NCBI GenBank assembly: GCA_018004935.1 | Contig: JAGNBF010000001.1 | Location: forward strand, 1 to 64,000 | Source of the DNA: Chloroflexota bacterium | Lineage (GTDB): Bacteria; Chloroflexota; Anaerolineae; Promineifilales; Promineifilaceae | Direction: 5' to 3' | Length of the DNA stretch: 64,000 nucleotides | In this document: piece after piece, positions 1-8,560 of the stretch | Position numbering within the stretch: position 1 is the stretch's first letter | How the letters are laid out: every line of letters starts with the position of its first letter | Position numbers and translations under genes: made by a program | Notes under the pieces: generated by a model | The model's input: the letters and a program-made list of their open reading frames with translations, nothing else | Told to the model about the DNA's origin: nothing | Databases searched by the model: none

Positions 1-865
1 CATCGGCACCGACGAGAAGGGCGTACACGGCAATGCCTATGAAAGCCAGTGCGGCCGCATACTGTTTACCGGCTAATGGCTCTAGCAGTTTTAATAATAC
101 GCCCACCAGCAACATCACATTAAACCCGGAAATGGCGATTACATGGGACATGCCCGTCGTGCGAAAATCGTCCTGCAAATCGGGGGGCAGGCCATTGTCA
201 TTGCCCAGAAGAATGCCGGTGAGCAATGAAGCCTGGGGATCATTGATGATGCGGGTGATGGTGGCCTGGGCCGTCTGTTTGAAGCTGAGTAGAGCCGCCC
301 GGAAGGGAGAACCCTGCCCTTGTGCCAGCATCGTCATTTGCGGGAAAGCGATAAGGCTATGGATGCCCTGCCGGGCCAGATACTCTTTGTAATTGAATTC
401 AGGGTTTTCGGGGGGAATTTCGAGTTCGCCCCGTAGTTCGAGACGGTCGCCGTAGGCTACCAGGGGAAAGCGGGGTGTCTGCACCTGGACGAAGCCTTGA
501 ACGGGTAGGGTAAGGCCACCGGGCAGTTGCACTGTTTCCGCTTGCAGACGTAACCCTTGAGAACGGTCACGCACATCTGGTTCGGCGACGACCACGCCGG
601 TGAGGGTGAGTTCGCCACTATGGTTGTAATAGGCGATATGGGTTTGGTCAATAACTGGTTGGGCGATGAGGCCGCGGCCGCAACCCAACCATATCATTCC
701 TAACCAGGCCAGCCACAAGGTATTTCCCTGACGCCGGAAAATCAGCCCGACCCCAATCAGCCCGGCTCCTCCCGCGAACCAGCCCCATAGCGGTATAGGC
801 AAAGCCACAAACCCGGCCAACCATATCCCGATCAACCAGCCAATAACCAGATAAACAACAGTCAT
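1..865 (-). CDS. comEC: ComEC/Rec2-family DNA uptake channel, N-terminal part
   Basis: The gene runs off the left edge; 288 N-terminal codons are visible, reading from an ATG at 865 without a stop. ComEC forms the inner-membrane channel for single-stranded DNA during natural transformation. The N-terminus has closely spaced hydrophobic segments (residues about 1-70), then a soluble OB-fold-like stretch (DUF4131 region, about 75-160). After this comes the family signature around GMSHVIAISGFNVML at the start of the Competence domain, followed by another membrane segment. The catalytic metallo-beta-lactamase-like half would lie outside the window. No clear Shine-Dalgarno precedes the ATG. Two GCGGCCGC octamers (51 and 674) lie in the gene. 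Confidence 0.9.
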   Translation of the reverse strand, partial: MTVVYLVIGWLIGIWLAGFVALPIPLWGWFAGGAGLIGVGLIFRRQGNTLWLAWLGMIWLGCGRGLIAQPVIDQTHIAYYNHSGELTLTGVVVAEPDVRDRSQGLRLQAETVQLPGGLTLPVQGFVQVQTPRFPLVAYGDRLELRGELEIPPENPEFNYKEYLARQGIHSLIAFPQMTMLAQGQGSPFRAALLSFKQTAQATITRIINDPQASLLTGILLGNDNGLPPDLQDDFRTTGMSHVIAISGFNVMLLVGVLLKLLEPLAGKQYAAALAFIGIAVYALLVGAD

Positions 866-1294
866 AGGTGTGAAGGTGTTGGGTGTGAGAGTCAGAGGCA
901 GAAAGGACTCATTTTGCCGCTGACTTCTGGTCTGAATAATAAACTCAACTGATGTACGACAGAGATGGTAAGCGTTCAGTCGGGTTACATCAACGGATTT
1001 TCCAGAGGTCGCCTTTAATCCGTTTCTTTCTAAATCCGCTGAAGTAAGCCAAAATCGTCTCTGGGCTGAACGGTTACGGCAGAGATGACGTAAAGATGGA
1101 GCAGGATTGTAACGGATTGAAGGAAAACGGTAAAACGGGGTGACGACGATGACATGGCCGTTTTTGTGTGCCAGGAGTGAGAAGAATTGGTGGATTTATG
1201 GGGCAGGGTAAAATCGGAGAAGCGAGCGTGGGAGCGAGCGTGGTAAAGGTTGTTCAGATCCAGGTGGTGAGGCATCGTTGTATAAGGGGTTAAG
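866..1294. repeat. Intergenic region with dispersed repeat (about 945-1080)
   Basis: No gene is seen between comEC and the LVIVD gene, which diverge from here. The stretch 945-1080 is one copy of a family also found at 17905-18270, 40350-40600 and 43955-44083. Its landmarks are GTTACATCAACGGATT, then AGAGGTCGCCTTTAATCCGT, then a segment around AAATCGTCTCTGGGCTGAAC. The two outer parts match each other as an imperfect inverted repeat (TAAGCGTTCAG at one end, CTGAACGGTTAC at the other). Confidence 0.6.
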
Positions 1295-3922
1295 ATGAAA
1301 AAAGGGTTGGCATTGTTGTTTAGTGGGATGGGGGCAATGGGACTGGGGTGGCTCCTGGTGGGATGGGTGCAGGCTTTTGCGCCCTACGCACAGGCGCCTT
1401 TGACAAGCACGACAAGTGCTCAAAATATGGTAGAGGTAGGGCACAGTGGTGGCCTGGCGGATGCTGTGTTTATCAGTGGGACGTTGGCTTATGTAGGGTT
1501 AGGGGCAGAATTGGCGGTGATGGATGTGACTAATCCGTTTGCCCCAGAGCGACTGAGCTATATATCGTTTCCGGCATTGGTGACTGATATTGATGTTGCC
1601 AATAATGTGGCTTATGTCGCGGCCGCAGAAGCAGGCGTCTACCTGTTTGATCTCACAAACCCCATCCAACCCACCTTTCTCAGCATCTATACCACCACTG
1701 GGTCAGTGCAATCGGTGGTCGCGGCCGCGAATACCCTTTACCTGGCCGAAGCCCGTACCAGTAACCCCGATGGCCTGATCGCCTCTCTGGATGTTACCAC
1801 CCCCACCCAACCCGTTTTGTTACATAGCATCACTTTGCTGGCCCCGGTATACGATCTGGCCCTGGAGGGGAGTTGGCTTTACGCGGCCGCGGACTTCAAT
1901 GGCCTCTACATTTATGATGTCAGTTCCTCTACTACCATCACCCCCGTTGGTAACATTGACACCCCCGGTTGGGCCAGAGGTGTGGCCATTCAAGGCATGT
2001 ATGCTTACGTAGTTCAGACCAATTGTGCCAGTGATTGCCCCGGTTACTTCAGCATCATCAATATTAGCAACCCATCCAATCCCGTTGCCAGTAGCCATAC
2101 CGGCTTACCTGGCTCTGGGGTAGCGGTTGCCGTAGAGGGGGAATACGCCTACCTGGCAGATCGTACCGGTGGGTTGCGGGTTTATTCTATTGCTAACCCC
2201 CTGGCCCCCATCGCCACCGATGATTTTAATACCCCCGGCACCGCTTGCGCTATCTTCTTTCTAAATGGCCTGGCCTATGTCGCTGATGCCGAAGGGGGGT
2301 TCCAGATTTACAATGTCTTTGATCCCTACAGCATCACCGCCATTGGCAACTACCAGACCACGGATCATGCGTTAGATGTGGCCGTAACCGGCACATTTGC
2401 CTACGTGGCCGATTGGGCAGGGATACGGGTGCTGGATGTGACCGACCCGGCATTGCCTGTACCAGGCGGCCGCGTTGTTTTACCGGACGACGCCGAGCAG
2501 ATTGTTATTTCGGGTACAGTGGCTTATGTGGCCGCTGGTGATGTGGGTGGGATCCGTGTTTTAGACATCAGTGATCCGGCTATGCCTACGGAAGTTGGCA
2601 GTTACAACACGCCCGGTACGGCGCACAAAGTTCTCATTGATGGGGCCACTGCGTATGTAGCGGATGGCAATCAGGGTGTGCGCCTGCTTGATCTGACAGA
2701 TCCCACGGAGCCAGCCTTGTTAGGGTTTGTGGATACACCAGGAGAAGTGTGGGATGTGGCTCTCCACGAGCATTATGCGTATGTGGTGGCGCAGGCATTT
2801 GGTCTCCGTATCATTGATGTGAGTAACCCCACGAACCCCATAGAGGTCGCAACGTACATTCCCCAGGCCCAATTGGTAAGTATTACCATCAAGGAACAAT
2901 ACGCTTATGTAGCCGCTTTAAACGGCTCTCTGTGGGTGTTAGATTTGACGAACCCCACCGCCCCCATTCTGGTTAAAACAATGAATGTCGGCGGGTGGAC
3001 GTACCGGTTGGTGTGGCGGGATAACACATTGTTCGCGGCCGCGAGCACTGTGGGTTTACGGGCCTATGATCTCACCGACCCGGCCAACCCGGTGGAGATG
3101 GCTTACCTGAATACCGGAGGGAATACGCGTAGTGTTACCCTGGTGGGGAGTCAGCTTTATCTGGCCGATTTGACTGGGGGAGTGGCGATTGTTGAGGAAA
3201 ATTATCTGGTACGCGGCCGCGTGGCCGATCATGCTGGTGTGCCGCAACCCGGTGTCCTCATCCAGACTAACTCCGGTCTGACTACAACGACAACGGCCAC
3301 CGGCCACTACACCATAACAGGCGTGACAGGTGGGGAACATCTGCTTACTCCCAGCCTGTCGGGTTTCCGTTTTAGCCCCTCTAGCCATCTGGTACTGGTT
3401 GGCCCATCCCAAGAAGGTCAAGATTTTATCGTTTTCCCAGCCCCTCAGATCATTTCTTTTACCGGGGACATTACCCTCACCTTACGTTTTACCGATACAC
3501 AACACCTTACAACGACTCTCACCTTCCCGGCAGGGGCGGTCACCGATACCGTTACCCTGGCCCTCACCCCGACATTGATGACCCTGGATTCCCCTTATTT
3601 GATGACCACCGGGCACAATTTTGAGTTGGCTGTTTATCAACACAATAACTGGGAACCCAAATTTGTCTTTGCCGCACCGGTACACGTTTCTATTGGTTAT
3701 TCCGAACTAGATGTTTTGTCTATAACGCATAGGGAAAAATTATTCCTGGGAGTATGGGATGGAGAAAATTGGCCCGATGCGGCCGCGACCTGTACGCCCC
3801 CTTCAATTTATCACCATAACATCCTGGGTAATCGCGTAACGGTAGATATTTGTGGTACCGGGCTATTAGCCTTGTTGCGGCCGCTGGATTTACTTTATTT
3901 GTCTTTTGTGCCCAAGAATTAG
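1295..3922 (+). CDS. Secreted LVIVD-repeat beta-propeller protein with carboxypeptidase-regulatory-like domain
   Basis: This 875-residue protein begins with a signal peptide or membrane anchor (hydrophobic residues about 5-30). Residues about 45-640 are a long series of roughly 40-45-residue repeats of the type AYVA...GLRVLDVSDPxxPxxVG, the LVIVD repeat, which folds as beta-propeller blades on cell-surface proteins. Residues about 645-715 look like a carboxypeptidase-regulatory-like (CarboxypepD_reg) beta-sandwich, containing GVLIQTNSG and GHYTITGV. The last 150 residues form another beta-rich domain with no recognised family. AAGGGG sits 5-8 bases before the ATG. Eight GCGGCCGC octamers occur in the gene, coding for AAA or GR. 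The biological role is unknown; surface binding or scaffolding is an inference. Confidence 0.85.
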   Translation: MKKGLALLFSGMGAMGLGWLLVGWVQAFAPYAQAPLTSTTSAQNMVEVGHSGGLADAVFISGTLAYVGLGAELAVMDVTNPFAPERLSYISFPALVTDIDVANNVAYVAAAEAGVYLFDLTNPIQPTFLSIYTTTGSVQSVVAAANTLYLAEARTSNPDGLIASLDVTTPTQPVLLHSITLLAPVYDLALEGSWLYAAADFNGLYIYDVSSSTTITPVGNIDTPGWARGVAIQGMYAYVVQTNCASDCPGYFSIINISNPSNPVASSHTGLPGSGVAVAVEGEYAYLADRTGGLRVYSIANPLAPIATDDFNTPGTACAIFFLNGLAYVADAEGGFQIYNVFDPYSITAIGNYQTTDHALDVAVTGTFAYVADWAGIRVLDVTDPALPVPGGRVVLPDDAEQIVISGTVAYVAAGDVGGIRVLDISDPAMPTEVGSYNTPGTAHKVLIDGATAYVADGNQGVRLLDLTDPTEPALLGFVDTPGEVWDVALHEHYAYVVAQAFGLRIIDVSNPTNPIEVATYIPQAQLVSITIKEQYAYVAALNGSLWVLDLTNPTAPILVKTMNVGGWTYRLVWRDNTLFAAASTVGLRAYDLTDPANPVEMAYLNTGGNTRSVTLVGSQLYLADLTGGVAIVEENYLVRGRVADHAGVPQPGVLIQTNSGLTTTTTATGHYTITGVTGGEHLLTPSLSGFRFSPSSHLVLVGPSQEGQDFIVFPAPQIISFTGDITLTLRFTDTQHLTTTLTFPAGAVTDTVTLALTPTLMTLDSPYLMTTGHNFELAVYQHNNWEPKFVFAAPVHVSIGYSELDVLSITHREKLFLGVWDGENWPDAAATCTPPSIYHHNILGNRVTVDICGTGLLALLRPLDLLYLSFVPKN

Positions 3923-4330
3923 TTTACCCAATAAGGAACCCATTCCCCTCGGGATATTTTTGTAACCGTTCAGGTGGGTCAATTTATCCGCCAGCCCGCC
4001 TGGTCGTAAAACAAACGAGCTATCCTTACAAAGGGCGTTGGCCTGGCGTTTCAGCCCGTAGGGCTTTGTCCATTTAGCCCGGCGGGTTTTGTTGTATTAA
4101 AAAATAGTCAGGTAATATGGTTTGGTTTTCCTCCAAACCTAACCTCGCCCCCAGGGGCGGGGAACTTTCTCATGTGCCGGGAATCGCCTGGAGATGGGCG
4201 AATCAACTCATTACCCGATTAATCATTTAATCAACAATGACCGTCGGGCGGGGTAACTGAACGCTTACATATTTTTTACAGGCGTTCGCCCGCGAAAAAT
4301 ATCACCGCAACTCATACAAAAGGAGTTCCC
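3923..4330. repeat. Intergenic repeats between LVIVD gene and R2lox
   Basis: No gene is seen. About 3960-4095 is a copy of a family centred on 'gggcgttggcctggcgtttcagcccgtagggc', related to 29455-29570, 35820-35890 and 40040-40130. About 4135-4260 carries the GC-rich 'CGCCCCCAGGGGCGGGGAAC' segment and the 'ATTACCCGATTAA...TTTAATCAACAATGACCG' tail that also occur in the repeats at 13230-13440, 20690-20740 and 45170-45210. AAAGGAG at 4319-4325 is the ribosome site of the next gene. Confidence 0.55.
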
Positions 4331-5224
4331 ATGCGCGATCATTACCTCTCCGCAACTCGTGGATTACAAAGACAATCGTTCCCCATGCGTTTATTTGAAA
4401 AAGCCAAACGATTTGGCATCTGGAACCCCAGCGATCTGGATTTCAGCCAGGATAAACAGGATTGGCAACGGTTCACCGCCGAGGAAAAAGATTTGGTTCT
4501 TCGTTTGACTACCCTGTTTCAGGCAGGCGAAGAAGCAGTTACCCTGGATTTATTGCCCTTGATACAGGTGATTGCCCAAGAAGGGCGTATTGAAGAGGAG
4601 ATGTATCTCACAACTTTTCTTTTTGAGGAAGCCAAACATGTAGATTTTTTCCGCCGGGTATTAGATGAGGTCGCTGAGGTAAATCATGATCTGAGCCATT
4701 ATCTGACGCCCAATTATGCCACCATTTTTAATGTGGCCCTGCCCCAGGCGCTCCAGACTTTGCGCTCTGATCATTCACCTATAGCCCAGGCACGTGCGGC
4801 CGCAACCTACAACATGATTGTCGAAGGGGTGTTGGCCGAAACCGGTTATTACGCCTATTACACCATTCTGAAACGCAATAACATCATGCCCGGACAGCTA
4901 CAAGGCATTACCTACACCAAACAAGACGAATCGCGCCATATTGCTTATGGTCTGTACCTGCTCTCCCGGCTTATTGCCTGTGATAGGGCTGTATGGGACG
5001 TAATTGAAACCACCATGAGCGAGCTAATGGTTGCGGCCGCGGGTGTTATCACCGATGCCTTTTCTTTTTATGATCCCATTCCCTTTGGGTTGAATGAAGA
5101 TGAGTTTATTGAATATGCCTGGGGTCAATTCCAAAAGCGTTACGCCCGTCTGGAGCAGGCGCGGGGCCAATCGTTAGAGGAAATCATGCAGGTGGCCGAG
5201 GAAAGTTTTTCGGCTGAGGAATGA
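4331..5224 (+). CDS. R2-like ligand-binding oxidase (R2lox)
   Basis: This 297-residue ferritin-like protein belongs to the R2lox family, relatives of ribonucleotide reductase R2 that hold a Mn/Fe centre and a fatty-acid-like ligand; the physiological substrate is unknown. All expected metal ligands are present: E67 (QAGEEAV), E100 and H103 (FEEAKHVDFF), E165 (IVEGVLAETG), E200 and H203 (QDESRHIAYG). V70 and Y160 sit at the positions that form the characteristic valine-tyrosine ether crosslink in characterised members, whose numbering is two higher. Length is typical. AAAGGAG precedes the ATG at proper spacing. It stands alone, flanked by repeats, so neighbours give no clue to the substrate. 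Confidence 0.92.
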   Translation: MRDHYLSATRGLQRQSFPMRLFEKAKRFGIWNPSDLDFSQDKQDWQRFTAEEKDLVLRLTTLFQAGEEAVTLDLLPLIQVIAQEGRIEEEMYLTTFLFEEAKHVDFFRRVLDEVAEVNHDLSHYLTPNYATIFNVALPQALQTLRSDHSPIAQARAAATYNMIVEGVLAETGYYAYYTILKRNNIMPGQLQGITYTKQDESRHIAYGLYLLSRLIACDRAVWDVIETTMSELMVAAAGVITDAFSFYDPIPFGLNEDEFIEYAWGQFQKRYARLEQARGQSLEEIMQVAEESFSAEE

Positions 5225-5796
5225 ATGCTGGATGGCTGGAAAAAGGCGGTTTAGCTGTAACAACCCCCACCCCTAACCCCGCCCCCAGGGGCGGGGAACT
5301 TTTCTGGGCGCAGTTTTTCGGGGCATGCGCCCCGAAAAACTGCGCCGATGGGGTCTCCCTTTCCCCTGGGAAGGGGTAGAGGGATGGGTCTTCCGCCTGG
5401 CCCTTACCTAACATTGCCGAAGCGGTTGGCTGTAACAACCCCCATCCCCAGGGCCAGGGAACTTTTCTGGGCGCAGTTTTTCGGGGCATGCGCCCCGAAA
5501 AACTGCGCCGATGGGGTCTCCCCTTCCCCCTGGGAAGGGGTAGGGGGATGGGTCTTCCGCCTGGCCCTTACCTAATATTGCCGAAGCGGTTGGCTGTAAC
5601 AACCCCCATCCCCAGGGCCAGGGAACTTTTCTGGGCGGTCTCCTGCCGTACCACTTTCGATAAGCAGGTTATTTAATTTCCATTCGTCACTATACAGATG
5701 GGATACGGCTCTGCCTGAGCTTGTCGAAGGCAGAGCCGGGCTTCGATAAGCTCAGCCCTCGAGGGCGTATATAGTTACTCTCTTCCTAAATACCCA
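5225..5796. repeat. Near-tandem GC-rich hairpin repeats, then a TGAGCTTGTCGAAG repeat
   Basis: A unit beginning GGCTGTAACAACCCCCA starts near 5252, 5429 and 5591 (spacing about 177 and 163 bases). The first two units contain a perfect inverted repeat with 16-base arms (CGCAGTTTTTCGGGGC, spacer ATGC, then its complement) near 5298-5333 and 5472-5507. They end in a stretch resembling 'GGGATGGGTCTTCCGCCTGG'; the third unit is cut short near 5640. Related hairpins with different arms occur at 13310-13350, 20608-20642, 35735-35775 and 45260-45300. At about 5712-5768 is a separate inverted repeat, TGAGCTTGTCGAAG paired with CTTCGATAAGCTCA. Confidence 0.75.
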
Positions 5797-6894
5797 CTAC
5801 CCTTCATCTGAGGGCAGAGTTTGTAAGACAGTGTTGATCTTAACCGGATCAGCTACCGGGGCCGGGTAGGAGCGGGTGCCAAGTTGCGTTAACGCGGCCG
5901 CGCCCATACCCACCGCTCCCACAATTATGGTCAGAACCCATTGACCAAAACCCAAACCCATCACATTAAACATCCCTACCGCCAGGGATAAAGCAACCGT
6001 ACCTAAAACGCTGGCTGTTTGCAGGCTAGGATTCTTCAACTTTAAAGGGCCAGCCAGCCACAAACCCACCTTATATCCCAGAGCGACCCAACCCATGATT
6101 GCGGCCGCGATCAACGCCGCCGAAACAATTAACATAATCGGGAAGCCCAATAATCCCAGGCCACAAGCCAGCACCAGCACCCCAAACACCGCACTCATCA
6201 AAGCCAGCAGAGAAGCCCCGGCCACCCCTGTCAGCAGTCCTACCGTACCACTGGTAACCGGCTTTTCGCTAATCACCTGGCTCACCTGGTTCAATTGCCG
6301 AGGGAAAACCGAAGCGATAACCAACGCCAATACCCCTAGCGTAAAAGTCCAACCCGCTGTTTCCACCACATTACCTACAAAATTCCCTATACCGCGCCCC
6401 AGCCACGATGTTTCTCCATGAACAGGAACAGGTGGAATCACCACATCTGGTGGGGTCACGACAGCCGGTGTGGCCACACCCGCCGGTGGGGCCGGGGCCG
6501 CCAGTCCATCCAGTAATTGCGCTATCGCCGGTATAGACGGCACAGCACTACAGGTCACCGCGTGATCTCCTGATTCTTGCACACTATCACCGAGCAAGAC
6601 GCATTCTCCATGAAGTTGGCCATCCTCCATAATAGTCAACGTACCATCAAAGAGGGTAACAGCCCCATTCACCGTACCGGCCAACAAAAGATCGCCATCA
6701 TAAATGGTTACCGGACTGTTTACTACCGCTCCAGCCTCAATGGTGAGATCCCCATCATAAACTGTGATGGACTCATTAATCACCTCACCGGCGGAAATCA
6801 CCCGATCCGCATCGGCTTGGGCCAGGATATAACCTGCTGGCACCGTCACCAGCAAAAATAAAACCAGAAAAAAACCAATACGAAACCGTTTCAT
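5797..6894 (-). CDS. Membrane protein with bactofilin-like beta-repeat N-terminal domain
   Basis: This 365-residue protein has a signal peptide (residues 1-25), a short polymer-forming-like domain (about 30-105) made of repeats such as ESITVYDGDLTIEAG and SPVTIYDGDLLLAG, a Pro/Val-rich linker (about 120-165), and a C-terminal region with four or five membrane helices. The ATG at 6894 is preferred over an upstream ATG at 7032 because GAGGAG lies just before it and the signal peptide starts there. It follows an anti-sigma and an ECF sigma gene on the same strand, so it is probably a regulon member or effector in envelope stress. The precise function is unknown. Confidence 0.8.
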   Translation of the reverse strand: MKRFRIGFFLVLFLLVTVPAGYILAQADADRVISAGEVINESITVYDGDLTIEAGAVVNSPVTIYDGDLLLAGTVNGAVTLFDGTLTIMEDGQLHGECVLLGDSVQESGDHAVTCSAVPSIPAIAQLLDGLAAPAPPAGVATPAVVTPPDVVIPPVPVHGETSWLGRGIGNFVGNVVETAGWTFTLGVLALVIASVFPRQLNQVSQVISEKPVTSGTVGLLTGVAGASLLALMSAVFGVLVLACGLGLLGFPIMLIVSAALIAAAIMGWVALGYKVGLWLAGPLKLKNPSLQTASVLGTVALSLAVGMFNVMGLGFGQWVLTIIVGAVGMGAAALTQLGTRSYPAPVADPVKINTVLQTLPSDEG

Positions 6895-6984
6895 GCTACC
6901 ACTCCTCAAGTAACTATCGCTCATTAAGTTTCTACGTAACGATGTTGCTAATACGCCAACATGAATTCCCAAACAGCCGTAATT

Positions 6985-7060
6985 ACTAAGCCGTTGCTTG
7001 AGCTTGTCGAAGGCAACATGAGGCTTTGACAAGCTCAGCCCTCGAGAGTCTTAGTAGTTA
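6985..7060. repeat. TGAGCTTGTCGAAG inverted repeat inside the sigma operon gap
   Basis: TGAGCTTGTCGAAGGC at about 6998 pairs with GCTTTGACAAGCTCA at about 7022. The copy ends in CCCTCGAGAG and is bordered by TACTAAGC/CTTAGTAGTTAC. The same bordered unit recurs at 11334, 21606, 21712, 29334, 35519 and 37675. Confidence 0.6.
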
Positions 7061-7117
7061 CAAACAGTCAACATAATCCCTATTCCGTAATGGCGTACTC
7101 GTTTTGGCCGATAGTTA

Positions 7118-7675
7118 CTAAACACGCACATTGGCAGGCATCAGGCGGGGCGCGGGAAAGACAAGTTGGCGATAGACGCCGCCCCAGACCATAATGATGC
7201 CCACCATCATCAAAAGTACACCAACAATGGCTGGTTGTTGGGAGATGAAGGTGCCCACGAGATTCAACATAGCTGTCAATATCACCGGTAGCAAACTCAA
7301 GGTTTCCCACAGGGAGCGTAAAACACCCCCCAATAGCCCCAGATCAAATACCACCGTACCGACAGTACTAAATAAAATGCCTGCCAAAACAAGGGGTACT
7401 ACCCCGCTGAGTAAGAGCAATGTATAAACGGTGCCAATCATCCAGACGCGATACGCCGGGTGGGGCAGACGTACCAACGTTCGTTGCACAAAATCGGCTG
7501 GGGGGGCCAGGGCTGGGGTGGTACGGAGCAATGTTTCCACTGCCTGTAAAGCGTACCACTCCTGCGCACAAGCCAGACACGTTTGTAAGTGCACTTCCAG
7601 GTTGTCCCACCCGTCATCGGGAAGCTCACCGTCCAAAGCGTCCATCATGAGCAGGTAAATCTCTTCGTGTTCCAT
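7118..7675 (-). CDS. Zinc-finger anti-sigma factor with membrane domain
   Basis: This 185-residue protein has the zf-HC2 anti-sigma pattern H29-x3-C33-x2-C36 (HLQTCLACAQ). This is followed by a short cytoplasmic linker and two or three hydrophobic segments (about residues 77-105, 120-140 and 147-170). Such proteins hold the cognate ECF sigma factor at the membrane until a signal releases it. It starts 34 bases after the sigma gene stop, and GAGGAGAG lies ahead of its ATG, so the two are almost certainly co-transcribed. The anchored C-terminal half has no recognised sensor domain. Confidence 0.88.
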   Translation of the reverse strand: MEHEEIYLLMMDALDGELPDDGWDNLEVHLQTCLACAQEWYALQAVETLLRTTPALAPPADFVQRTLVRLPHPAYRVWMIGTVYTLLLLSGVVPLVLAGILFSTVGTVVFDLGLLGGVLRSLWETLSLLPVILTAMLNLVGTFISQQPAIVGVLLMMVGIIMVWGGVYRQLVFPAPRLMPANVRV

Positions 7676-7709
7676 CCCTCTCTCCTCAATCTCCGTAATG
7701 ATGGGTCTC

Positions 7710-8300
7710 TCAAGCCATCTCCGCGGCCGCTAACTCTGCCGGTTGAATCAGTCCCATTTCTACCCCGGTCTGCGCTAACATGCGCCGGGCGCGGAAGAGC
7801 CGGGATTTAATGGCACTGACCGTTGTTTGCATAATCTCGGCAATTTCCTCATACGAGAGATCATGCCAGTAGCGCAAAACAACCGTCTGCCGATAATCAT
7901 CCGGGAGTTCCTGCAATAGAGATTGGACCATTTGTTGTTGTTCATTCATAACTGCCTGCGCTTCAGGTCCGGCCGCTTTATCCGAATGAAGGGCTGGATG
8001 GGGCGGCAACGGTTCATCTAACGAAAGCATAATGGCTCGCCGTTTGCGAATGACATCAATGCAATAGTTGGATGTAATAGACAGCATCCAGGTGCTAAAT
8101 TTATGCGCCGGGTCGTAGCTGTCCAGGCGGGTATAAGCCCGAACAAACGCTTCTTGAGCCGCTTCTTCAGCTTCTCCCGTGTTACTTAACATCCGGTAAG
8201 CCAGATTAAAGACAGGGCCTTGATAAGCTTCAATAAGACAACCAAAAGCCACTTTGTCACCCTGTCGGGCTAAATCTAACCAAATTTGTTCTTGATCCAC
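7710..8300 (-). CDS. ECF RNA polymerase sigma factor (RpoE-like)
   Basis: This sigma-70 family protein of 196 residues has region 2 (FNLAYRMLSNTGEAEEAAQEAFVRAY and the following W/I-rich segment) and region 4 (LLQELPDDYRQTVVLRYWHDLSYEEIAEIMQTTVSAIKSRLFRARRML, split here by class not by gap). I place the start at a GTG at 8300, giving MDQEQIWLDLARQ, because AGGAG lies eight bases upstream. An ATG at 8330 would also be in frame but lacks a ribosome site. The next genes are its anti-sigma and a membrane protein. A possible self-regulated ECF promoter lies upstream at 8329-8356. Confidence 0.9.
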   Translation of the reverse strand: MDQEQIWLDLARQGDKVAFGCLIEAYQGPVFNLAYRMLSNTGEAEEAAQEAFVRAYTRLDSYDPAHKFSTWMLSITSNYCIDVIRKRRAIMLSLDEPLPPHPALHSDKAAGPEAQAVMNEQQQMVQSLLQELPDDYRQTVVLRYWHDLSYEEIAEIMQTTVSAIKSRLFRARRMLAQTGVEMGLIQPAELAAAEMA

Positions 8301-8328
8301 CGATCTAACTCCTGACTCTGTGACAACC

Positions 8329-8356
8329 ATTACGCAGAGTCACGGAAAAAGTTGTT
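8329..8356 (-). promoter_or_regulatory. Candidate ECF-type promoter upstream of the sigma gene
   Basis: Read on the minus strand, AACAACT (8356-8350) is followed after 15 bases by CGTAAT (8334-8329). This fits the general ECF promoter form with an AAC-containing -35 and a CGT -10. It would place transcription just ahead of the GTG start at 8300 and its AGGAG site. The assignment is by pattern only. Confidence 0.35.
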
Positions 8357-8522
8357 GGCAATCTTTGGCAAGGTGTGCCGGTTACAGGTACCCCTTATAT
8401 TCTGGGGAAACCCGGCCAGATTCGTGTTGGAATCACCGCTATTATACGCAGATAAATCTCTCATGTTGCATTGACCTGTTTCTATGACAGGGCGATTGCC
8501 TTACCCATCCCCGATACTTTCT

Positions 8523-8551
8523 TTGACGCTCCCTCGCCCCTGTTTTATAAT
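8523..8551 (+). promoter_or_regulatory. Near-consensus sigma-70 promoter for the methyltransferase
   Basis: TTGACG (8523-8528), a 17-base spacer, then TATAAT (8546-8551). The first ATG of the next gene lies at 8561, so transcription would begin at or a few bases before the start codon, implying a leaderless or near-leaderless mRNA. Confidence 0.7.
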
Positions 8552-8560
8552 GCTCGGTCT

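Noticed and set aside
5184-5676. Several open frames in both strands after R2lox
   Set aside because: They follow the tandem hairpin repeats and give repeated peptides (for example EDPSLYPFPG) that mirror the DNA repeat, not a protein.
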